Of a stretch of DNA of 64,000 nucleotides, positions 30,540-40,600 are shown one piece after another. The position numbers and the translations under genes are program-made. How positions within the stretch are numbered: position 1 is the first letter of the stretch; every line of letters starts with the position of its first letter. Source of the stretch: Corella eumyota (taxonomy: Eukaryota > Chordata > Ascidiacea > Phlebobranchia > Corellidae); assembly GCA_963082875.1 (NCBI GenBank), contig OY720099.1:4836001-4900000 (forward strand), in the 5' to 3' direction. The notes under the pieces were generated by a model. That model saw only the letters and a list, made by a program, of their open reading frames with translations. It did not search any database and was not told the origin of the DNA.

Positions 30540-33430
30540 ATATTCATAAAAGTTATGAAACTTTTATTAAAAATTTATGAAATCTCAAAACCTAAAATTT
30601 TGTATTTTATTAGACGCGCATTGGCCTAACTAACATTCAAGATAAAACATTTCGCGAAAATTTTCAGTAAAACAAAAGTTTGAGGTAATTTTTATTTTGG
30701 TTTTAATTAGGTCACGTGATATTTTTGGCCAACGATATTGCATACAAATTTTTGGAAAAAAAATGAAAAATTTTAAATCGAAAAATAATTGTTGTGTTAG
30801 AACCGCACAGGTCCAATTACCGTGTTTACAAAATATTTTTCGAAAATATTAATATTCATAAAAGTTATGAAACTTTTATTAAAAATTTATGAAATCTCAA
30901 AACCTAAAATTTTGTATTTTATTAGACGCGCATTGGCCTAACTAACATTCAAGATAAAACATTTCGCGAAAATTTTCAGTAAAACAAAAGTTTGAGGTAA
31001 TTTTTATTTTGGGTTTAATTAGGTCACGTGATATTTTTGACCAATGATATTGCATACAAATTTTTTGAAAAAAAATAAAAAATTTTAAATCGAAAAATAA
31101 TTGTTGTGTTAGAACCTCACAGGTCCTATTACCGTGTTTACAAAATATTTTTCGAAAATATTAATATTCATAATAGTTATGAAACTTTTATTAAAAATTT
31201 ATAAAATCTCAAAATCTGAACTTTTATATTTAATTAGGCGCGCATTGGCTTAACTAACATTCAAGATAAAACATTTTGCAAAATTTTGAGTAGAACAAAA
31301 GTTTGAGATAATTTTTATTTTGGGTTTAATTAGGTCACGTGATAATTTTGGCCAATGAGATTGCATACAAATTTTTTTAAAAAAATAAAAAATTTTAAAT
31401 CGAAAAATAATTGTTGTGTTAGAACCGCACAGGCCTAATTACCGTGTTTACAAAATATTTTTCGAAAATATTAATATTCATAAAAGTTATGAAATTTTTA
31501 TTAAAAATTTATGAAATCTCAAAACCTAAAATTTTGTATTTTTTTAGACGCGCATTGGCCTAACTAACATTCAAGATAAAACATTTCGCGAAAATTTTCA
31601 GTAAAACAAAAGTTTGAGGTAATTTTTATTTTGGTTTTAATTAGGTCACGTGATATTTTTGGCCAATGATATTGCATACAAATTTTTGGAAAAAAAATGA
31701 AAAATTTTAAATCGAAAAATAATTGTTGTGTTAGAACCGCACAGGTCCAATTACCGTGTTTACAAAATATTTTTCGAAAATATTAATATTCATAAAAGTT
31801 ATGAAACTTTTATTAAAAATTTATGAAATCTCAAAACCTAAAATTTTGTATTTTATTAGACGCGCATTGGCTTAACTAACATTCAAGATAAAACATTTCG
31901 CGAAAATTTTCAGTAAAACAAAAGTTTGAGGTAATTTTTATTTTGGTTTTAATTAGGTCACGTGATATTTTTGGCCAATGATATTGCATACAAATTTTTG
32001 GAAAAAAAATGAAAAATTTTAAATCGAAAAATAATTGTTGTGTTAGAACCGCACAGGTCCAATTACCGTGTTTACAAAATATTTTTCGAAAATATTAATA
32101 TTCATAAAAGTTATGAAACTTTTATTAAAAATTTATGAAATCTCAAAACCTAAAATTTTGTATTTTATTAGACGCGCATTGGCCTAACTAACATTCAAGA
32201 TAAAACATTTCGCGAAAATTTTCAGTAAAACAAAAGTTTGAGGTAATTTTTATTTTGGTTTTAATTAGGTCACGTGATATTTTTGGCCAACGATATTGCA
32301 TACAAATTTTTGGAAAAAAAATGAAAAATTTTAAATCGAAAAATAATTGTTGTGTTAGAACCGCACAGGTCCAATTACCGTGTTTACAAAATATTTTTCG
32401 AAAATATTAATATTCATAAAAGTTATGAAACTTTTATTAAAAATTTATGAAATCTCAAAACCTAAAATTTTGTATTTTATTAGACGCGCATTGGCCTAAC
32501 TAACATTCAAGATAAAACATTTCGCGAAAATTTTCAGTAAAACAAAAGTTTGAGGTAATTTTTATTTTGGGTTTAATTAGGTCACGTGATATTTTTGACC
32601 AATGATATTGCATACAAATTTTTTGAAAAAAAATAAAAAATTTTAAATCGAAAAATAATTGTTGTGTTAGAACCTCACAGGTCCTATTACCGTGTTTACA
32701 AAATATTTTTCGAAAATATTAATATTCATAATAGTTATGAAACTTTTATTAAAAATTTATAAAATCTCAAAATCTGAAATTTAATTAGGCGCGCATTGGC
32801 CTAACTAACATTCAAGATAAAACATTTTGCAAAATTTTGAGTAGAACAAAAGTTTGAGATAATTTTTATTTTGGGTTTAATTAGGTCACGTGATAATTTT
32901 GGCCAATGAGATTGCATACAAATTTTTTTAAAAAAATAAAAAATTTTAAATCGAAAAATAATTGTTGTGTTAGAACCGCACAGGTCTAATTACCGTGTTT
33001 ACAAAATATTTTTCGAAAATATTAATATTCATAAAAGTTATGAAATTTTTATTAAAAATTTATGAAATCTCAAAACCTAAAATTTTGTATTTTTTTAGAC
33101 GCGCATTGGCCTAACTAACATTCAAGATAAAACATTTCGCGAAAATTTTCAGTAAAACAAAAGTTTGAGGTAATTTTTATTTTGGTTTTAATTAGGTCAC
33201 GTGATAATTTTGGCCAATGATATTGCATACAAATTTTTGGAAAAAAAATGAAAAATTTTAAATCGAAAAATAATTGTTGTGTTAGAACCGCACAGGTCCA
33301 ATTCCCGTGTTTACAAAATATTTTTCGAAAATATTAATATTCATAAAAGTTATGAAACTTTTATTAAAAATTTATGAAATCTCAAAACCTAAAATTTTGT
33401 ATTTTATTAGACGCGCATTGGCCTAACGAA
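30540..33430. repeat. 5-monomer block duplication (~1,559-bp offset)
   Basis: Rare words occur twice at an offset of about 1,555-1,559 bp: GGCCAACGATATTG near 30,727 and 32,286, AGGTCCTATTACC near 31,121 and 32,680, and ATTTTTTTAGACGCGC near 31,539 and 33,094. Five monomers explain the spacing. The second copy has lost a few bases near 32,780 and is cut off or diverges near 33.43 kb. Confidence 0.75.
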
Positions 33431-33857
33431 CATTCAAGATAAAACATTTCGCGAAAATTTTTAGTAAAACAAAAGTTTGAGATAATTTTTATTTTGGGTT
33501 TAATTAGGTCACGTGATATTTTTGGCCAATGATATTGCATACAAATTTTTTGAAAAAAAATAAAAAATTTTAAATCGAAAAATAATTGTTGTGTTAGAAC
33601 CGCACAGGTCCAATTACCGTGTTTACAAAATATTTTTCAAAAATATTAATATTCATAAAAGTTATGAAACTTTTATTAAAAATTTTTGAAATCTCAAAAC
33701 CTAAAATTTTGTATTTTATTAGACGCGCATTGGCCTAACTAACATTCAAGAAAAAACATTTCGCGAAAATTTTCAGTAAAACAAAAGTTTAAGGTAATTT
33801 TTATTTTGGGTTTAATTAGGTCACGTGATATTTTTGGCCAATGATATTGCATACAAA

Positions 33858-33915
33858 TTCGAGATAAAACAATTTGCAACTTGTTAAAATTTTTGGTATA
33901 AATTTTATTTTTCTT
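33858..33915. repeat. Right edge of the satellite and truncated fragment
   Basis: The regular array stops after TTGCATACAAATT. The next bases, TTCGAGATAAAACAATTTGC, resemble the monomer interior TTCAAGATAAAACATTTTGC. The array therefore ends by a jump from one monomer position to another followed by a short degraded fragment, not at a clean monomer boundary. Confidence 0.6.
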
Positions 33916-33919
33916 AATT

Positions 33920-34000
33920 GAGTATACCCAATCGCGGAATCAAACCCGAGTTATTTGTTTGGCAGCAGAGAGTCTTACTGGTGAGCTAATGGGGAGATGG
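33920..34000 (-). repeat. tRNA-derived SINE head or tRNA pseudogene
   Basis: On the minus strand the words CCATTAGCTCACCAGTAAGA (box A-like) and CTCGGGTTTGATTCCGCG (box B-like) are about 30 bases apart, as in the internal promoter of a tRNA gene. The cloverleaf does not close well, so this is a SINE head or tRNA relic and not a working tRNA. It sits right beside the satellite edge. Confidence 0.55.
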
Positions 34001-34354
34001 AAATGTAACGTTAACTTGTAATAATATATAACAAAATGTGATACACTGTACAAAAAAAAATTGGATGAACATGAAAAATAAATACCAACTTTACAATACA
34101 ATATATTATAACAGAATAAATCATCTAAAAAATAATATATTTCGTTATCGTCGATCACTTAATGAATTTCTGCAAAAATAGAACAATTTTTATTGATCAA
34201 ATTTAGTAAAAACAACATGACCTCGTAGAAATTTTCAAAAATCTCAAATTAAAATATTAATTTTTTTTTCAAAAAAACAATTTAAACGTCATATTAAGAG
34301 TAATTTCAAAAATTGTGAAACACACGAAGTAAATATTTAATTTAACAAATATAT

Positions 34355-34900
34355 TTCTTTCGGATTTATTGGCTTAATATTATATGGTACCGATATAAGG
34401 TCAAGTCGGGTTAAATTAGGCTAACAAAAAATAGCTCAAACTTTTGTTCTACTTACTCTTTTGTCGAATTTATCCATCTATTATGTTAGTTAGGTTAATA
34501 CACATCTAATAAAATGTTTTATTTTAGGTTTTGGCATTTAGTAAAAGTGTCATAACTTTATCAATTAATAATTTTTTTGCATAGTTTCTTCAAAATACCT
34601 TTTTTTAATCAATACGGTGTTTATGGTACGTAAAAAATTTGCTTTAAAACTTAAACTTTTTTCGGATTTTTTTAACTCGATATTGTATGTTACCGATATA
34701 AGGTCAAGTTGAGTTAAATTGATCCAACAAAAAAATATAAAAGTGTCATAACTTTATCAATTATTATTATTGTTGGATAATTCTTTAAAAAAACGTTTTT
34801 TTGACCAATGCATTCCCAATGGTACAAATAAATCCGATTCAATAACTTCAAATATTTTCGTTTTTTTGGCTTAATTTTGTATGGTTTCATAAGTATTGTA
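34355..34900 (-). repeat. Inverted, diverged relic monomers of the 312-bp satellite
   Basis: Read on the minus strand this resembles the array monomer. The plus-strand word CTCAAACTTTTGTTCTACT near 34,436 is the exact reverse complement of a type B monomer word. It is followed in order by GTTAGTTAGG, TCTAATAAAAT, TTTTAGGTTTTG, GTCATAACTTT and CGGTGTTTA, all in monomer order and inverted. TTCGGATTT recurs 302 bp apart (near 34,359 and 34,661), and a third, shortened unit follows about 197 bp later, so two to three monomers are present. They lack CACGTG. Divergence is far larger than within the array. Confidence 0.8.
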
Positions 34901-35222
34901 AATGATTGACTTCCAGGTTTTGTTGTTAAATCGCAATCTTAATGCATAGCTTGATTTTAAGTTCAATTTTTATCACATCATATCCTTTTGAACTAATTGG
35001 TCAATGTATTCTTCATACTTTACATTTCATGAATACTTACAATTCTTAAACAAAATACAATAGGTTTTCTTATCGGTTTAACAATTAGATTTTATAATAA
35101 CCTTGTATTATATATTAAAGCTATCATACTTCTATCACCAATAAACTATATCTATTTGAACGTTTATATAGTTTTGTATTATAACATAGCAACCTTGTGC
35201 TAGCATCTACTCTAGGAAATGA

Positions 35223-35230
35223 TGACGTCA
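35223..35230. promoter_or_regulatory. TGACGTCA (CRE-type) site
   Basis: Perfect CRE palindrome followed by CATTAC and, about 20 bases on, CAGTTGCG. The same arrangement of TGACGTCACA and CAGTTGCG is seen at 36.65 kb, so the two may be copies of one short repeat carrying a CRE, or related regulatory modules. CREB/ATF binding is a motif-based guess. Confidence 0.4.
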
Positions 35231-36631
35231 CATTACTTTAGGTTAAGCAGTTGCGTGAAAATTCTACTGACCGATAAAACCAACTAATAAGCGCTTATTC
35301 TGATTACAAAAATTAACTTTTTGTTAACTAACTTTTTGTTGTCCATAACCTTTGTTGTAATTTTCCATATTATGTTTCGTAACATTGTTTACATTTTTTT
35401 ATTTAAATTAGTTGTGTTAAATAATTTATCGAATCGGTCTTAAATTACTATCACCCATTTGCATAATACCTTGAACTTAACCTACGAAATTTTTTTGAAA
35501 ATATAATTTTAAACATTTTTTTTTCTTTAAAGTTGACATCGTTTAGCTCTTAACTATTATAAAAAAATTCTTAACCTGTTTAAATTACAAATGGTTTACC
35601 TTTTTAAAAAGTATATTACACCAGAACATTGTTTATGTTATTATTTTTTTTTATTTAAGCAATGTTACGTTTAAAGGCACATTATCTTTCGTATCTTTTA
35701 TTAGTTTTGCCAACTTGACTTGGATATACTCTGTGCAGTTATTTAGTATTAAGTTTAGATGTTCTGTTTAAAATTGTTTACCTTTTTACTTGTTCCCTAT
35801 AAATATTCCATATTGATAACGCTTTGTAAATAAAGTGTAATCAGTTTTTAATTGTATTCGAATAGATTTTTAATTAAAACTTAAATTCTAAACGTACATT
35901 TATTACAATATGCACTAAAAAATTCAAAGTTTAAACTTAAAATGGCCAATAAAAACAGGTAATTAGTATAAAACATCATAAAAGAATTACCCCATTACAA
36001 TATTTAAGATAAATAAACAGTTTAATTTTAAGGACATGTTTATTGTTTGCTTATTAAAAATTCCAAGCTGTTTACCAAAGTTAAAACGCTACTCTTTGAG
36101 TAATATTATAAACTTCCTGCTTGCTGTGTTAAATTACTCACTTAATAAATTAACTATAATGTATATAGCAAGTGTTTTGTAAAACAGTACTGCATTGTAA
36201 AGCACAAGACATGTAGTTAAATAATGAACATATGTATAATGCTAACAGTGATTAATTTTTTTGTACGCTTAATTAATACTGTAATCAATTACTGTACGTA
36301 TCTTGTCTAGGTCACGTGACTTGTATATGTATCCGTTGATTGTTGTGATTTCCTATTCAAAGGATAAATTAAAATATGTGTATGAAGGATACATTATTTC
36401 ATTAATATCAATTTCAAGGAGATTTAAAGGTCTGGTTTATTTTGTAACGAAATTGAGTACGATTGGTTTCATATATTTTGAATTATTTTGCGGATTTAAA
36501 CTGTAATCGTAGCTAGTCAAGGGTGTATGCTTTGTAGGAAACGAAAATATGAATAATTGTTTTTTTCTTTTCAATTACACTTGGTCAAATTAAGTTGAAA
36601 ACGTGCTAATTTATCACCCTCGGGAAGTAGA

Positions 36632-36657
36632 TGACGTCACTTAAGTGGATGACGTCA
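36632..36657. promoter_or_regulatory. Pair of TGACGTCA (CRE-type) sites
   Basis: Two perfect TGACGTCA octamers start at 36,632 and 36,650, 18 bp apart, each preceded by GA and followed by C. They lie about 1 kb upstream of the galactosyltransferase start codon. CREB/ATF family proteins are the usual binders of this word. Function here is inferred only. Confidence 0.45.
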
Positions 36658-37689
36658 CAATAGAATTTTGAGAGGACAGTTGCGAAAACAACCTACTTGC
36701 TAAAATGAAAAATTTATAAAATGATAAATGTGCAATTAAGAATTTCGAAATATATTTTTCGTTTAAGACTATAAAGGATTTTTTTTATTTATTGAATTTT
36801 AAATCTTTTAAATCTAGCAGAGTAATTTTTAAGGCCTGATACTACAGTAGCAACCCTGTGTAGGTAACATTAAATCGAAAATGAGTAGTCGGAAAAGATA
36901 TGTTAAGTCTAACCGCCCTTTTACATAGTTGCATGTTTTTATAGGCCGCGCGCCTACATACCACATTATGTTAAACCAACGCTTAGTTAGAAGCTAAATC
37001 TTTCACGTGTTAAAATCTTGATCGTCTAATCATAACGAAGCAGAAAAAAATTTAGCTAATTCATAGTTGCGATAATTAATCAATACATTGCAGAAAAAAA
37101 ATTTGTAGAAAAGGTTAAAGGAGATAATATGACCTAAGGCAACTGTTTATATGCCGCAGGTCTTCGACTTGTCGCTACCAGTCGCTTTAGTATACATTTG
37201 TTCGGTTTATATTACGACGAAAAAGACTGTGAAAGTTATTAGAAAAAATGCAGCCCGGTCATGCTCGCTCGAAAGTTACCGAAGCATAGTCTAGACTAGT
37301 TTATAGGCTTTCTGAAACAAGATTTATAAATTTAATGTAAGTACAGGTTGCAAAAGCAGAATAACGAATCGTATTTGTAGGCTAAAAAATACAATAAATA
37401 AGGCAAACTAAACTAATCTGTTACTGTTTTAAGCAAATTAAGATATTTATTTAATTTAATACTACATCGCATTGATTGTATGTATGTAATAGGCTAAACA
37501 TTTATTTAATCTCTTTTAACATACCAGTGTTAATATAAACATCATGATTTCAGCCTTTTTAGGAAGTAGCTCTCGGGTGACGACTGTCGTTTTTCTAATA
37601 GGCAACATTTAGTGTGGTCATTTATTATTAATGTATCGCGTAATTTGTAATATAAGTTTTTTAATTCAACTTCCCGTTGCTAATCGGTA

Positions 37690-40600
37690 ATGTCACATTC
37701 AAAATGCCAGCATGTGTTTGCTGTATTTGTTGACAAATGTAACAGAAAGCAAGTGGTACTGTTATTGATTTTAATGCAAGTCTGTCTTATAGGAATATAT
37801 TACAAGTCACTTCTAAACTTCAATATAAAGGTACTTGTTCAAATTTTATTGTATTTTATTGTGGGGGGTTGCGTTTACTATAAAATGGGCTAAAGCACTG
37901 CGCCGCACTTAGTATGTGGTTCTGCGTCAATGGTTTTTCTATATCGTGTTTTTGATTTTATAAGATATTCAGTATGCCATGATGTACTTACAGACGAATT
38001 AATTTGTCAAGCATTGAATATATTTGGCAGTTGTGTTTAAACAGTCCCCAGCGACAACACATTTTAAAGTTATTATAGGTTCTTTATAAAACATTTTGCT
38101 ATCAAAACTAGTAGTTACCTAACAATAAAGATCAATTTTAAATCCGTTATTTGGGGATTTCTTTAAACTTTTTCGTCTGTAATATATAAACAGAGGTAGC
38201 AATTATTTGCTTTGTTCTTTTGGTTCATCAAATATTAAAGGACTATATCTAACAATTCTTATCGTTTTAATTATTCAGTTCTATTTTTAGTTTAACTGTG
38301 ATTCTATGCTCAATTTTACATAGTTAATAACATAATAACAACTCTATCTAATAAACTGGCAAATCGTAAAAAAAAAACTTAACCGGCTGTCAGTAACATT
38401 TTTTTTTTAAACATTTTAGCAACCAACGGTAGCTGTCCAAACAAAATCACTCAAAAAAGACTTGAGTGTTGAAACAGAAAACGAGTTGCTGCATTCTAGA
38501 ATAAGTGAACTAGAGGGCGACGTTGATGAGTTAAGGTCTGCCTTGCTGAAAATCCAAGCCAAGCAGAGTGACAGTGGAAGATTTCTGCAGTTTAGAAAAG
38601 CGTTAAGCCATGAAAAAGACCTTCTGAAAGAAGACGAATACCCAGAGGACTATAAGTTTGCGGAAAACTTTAAAACAGAAGATAATCAATACATTCACGA
38701 AAAAACTCACAAAAAATATTATAAAGAAACTGATATAGTAAGCAAAAATTCAAAAAATGGAAATTTTGAAAATCAGTACGACGGATTTGTAGAAAAAGAT
38801 GATTTAAATGAAAATTATTCAGACGATTCTAACAAAAATATTGCAGAAGAAAACGTAGATCAAAATTACGAGAATAGTAATTTAGAAGATGAAAATATAA
38901 AAGAGGAAGATTATGAAAAAGAAGACGAAAATACGTCATCACTTAAGAAATGCCCCAAGTATCCAAGACATTTAAAAGTTAGTTCACATTACTCTGATTT
39001 TAACACCTTAACAGTTTACATATAGAAAATTTTAAGTAACCTACCCGCGCAATATTGTTTTTAAATATCGTGTTTTGAATTTGATTAAGCTTGAATTTAA
39101 TTAAGCTATTTAATTAAGCTACCCGCGCAATAACGTTTACGAATATCCTGTTTTGAAATACATTTATATTTCCCAACAGACACGAAGCGCGGGTGCATAA
39201 GTTTACTAGCACGCTTATAGTTAAATAAATTTGCACCACTTGTAATAAATGATCCAAGAGCGACCTCATTACCTTTGCGGTCCTCGCCAATGAGATACAT
39301 ATTTATTAACGCTAATTTTATATATATTTTAAACGCCAACTGTATAATCACCATATTTTAACTATAAGTCATCACCAAATTACAATTACAAAAATGTATG
39401 CATAATTTTCTTTACTTTTACGGTTCTCACAGTGTTTACTCTTACGGTCCTAAGCTCTTAAGAGGACCGTAAACTAAAAGTGATCTTAAGAATGGTTGTT
39501 GAAAATTTTATTAACTATTTTTAGGAGCGATATTCGATTGACTTTAACTCTCTACCAGAAGTTATTCCTTATGCTGTTATAGAGGCGGCTAACCCCCTAA
39601 TAAGGAACGGGGGTCAGTTTACACCCCCAAATTGCAAACCGAAATGGAAGGTAAGAAAATGTTGTCCACTTTTTTGATTTTTCTTTTTGTTTAATTTAAT
39701 ATTCATGTAAAAAATAAAAGCGCGGTATTATTTTATTTTGCAAATTTGTTAAATTTTAAAAACAATTTATTAAAAAAGGGTTTAAATGGTTTAAAATATT
39801 TGTGAATAAGTGCTTACTGTGGTAACTATTTTTTATTTCTAAAACATTAAAATTTTTTATTTAATTAAGGTGGCAATTATTATTCCCTATCGCAACCGTG
39901 AAAACCATTTACGAATATTTCTTTATTTTATGCACCCAATTTTGCAACGTCACGATATTCATTACAGGATATACGTCATCAATCAGGTAAAAAAATGAAT
40001 TTGCAAAAAATAGAATTTAACAAATTTTTAAATTTTTTAAAATGTTAAAAATTTTTTTTTTAAATTGTATTAAAAGTTCTTTTTTAAATAATTTTGATAA
40101 ATTTAAATGTAGAAAAACATTTTTAATTTTTTTAAAAGGGCGGAGATGAAAAATTCAACCGAGCCAAGTTATTAAACGTCGGGTTTAGCGAAGCCTTGAA
40201 AGACGAAAATTTTGACTGTTTTGTGTTTCACGACGTCGACCACATATTAATTAACGACATGGCGCTTTACACATGCCCCCCCTCGCCACGACACCTGTCC
40301 CACAGTGTAGATAAATATGGCTGGGGGTTACCCTATGAAGATATGTTCGGTAGAATTTTTTTAATTTAACGAAAGTTTTAAAAAGTATTGTATAAAAAAA
40401 AATTTTAAACCGTTTTTTTTATGTTAATTCGATAAAACAACATCTTACAAATATTTAAAACAAATAGCCTGTGCAAAAAAACGGCAACGTTTCATTAAAA
40501 TACGAATTTCCAAATCATATTTATCCAATTTTTACATTTTTATCATTTCAGGTGGGGTGTCACAACTAACAAGAGAACAATTCCAAAAAATAAACGGATT

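Larger units (their letters stand above)
1..33858. repeat. Satellite array, ~312-bp monomer, ~108 copies
   Basis: The whole stretch is a head-to-tail tandem array. Successive copies of the phrase GAAACTTTTATTAAAAATTT start at 1, 311, 624 and 935, giving a period of 310-313 bp. Length divided by period gives about 108 monomers. Copies differ by a few percent, including variable A-runs. Nothing interrupts the array, and it is cut by the left window edge. Every monomer contains the words GCGCGCATTGGCCTAAC, GGTCACGTGAT, TTGGCCAATGA, CCGCACAGG (or CCTCACAGG) and CCGTGTTTACAAAATAT. There is no coding signal: the recurring minus-strand frames of about 61 codons are by-products of the repeat. I do not recognise the family. 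Centromeric, subtelomeric or interstitial location cannot be told from the sequence. Confidence 0.98.
34900..37689. other. Gene-free spacer upstream of the galactosyltransferase
   Basis: I find no convincing coding exon here. The open frame at 36,303-36,506 has no family resemblance and no splice support. The stretch holds three TGACGTCA sites and one perfect GTCACGTGAC palindrome at 36,311-36,320. A somewhat GC-richer patch at 37,140-37,320 could be promoter or untranslated exon of the downstream gene, but nothing proves it. Confidence 0.6.

Noticed and set aside
1-33858. CRISPR-like or bacterial repeat array
   Set aside because: There are no unique spacers; the whole monomer repeats. The neighbouring genes have spliceosomal introns, so the DNA is eukaryotic.
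1-33858. Calling the array a centromere
   Set aside because: Higher-order structure fits, but nothing in the sequence itself proves centromere identity, and no known CENP-B-box-like word was found.
33940-34158. 72-codon minus-strand frame next to the array
   Set aside because: It starts in A/T-rich sequence and runs into the tRNA-like element; no family resemblance.
36303-36506. 67-codon plus-strand frame in the spacer
   Set aside because: No homology, no splice sites and A/T-driven composition. Chance open frame.
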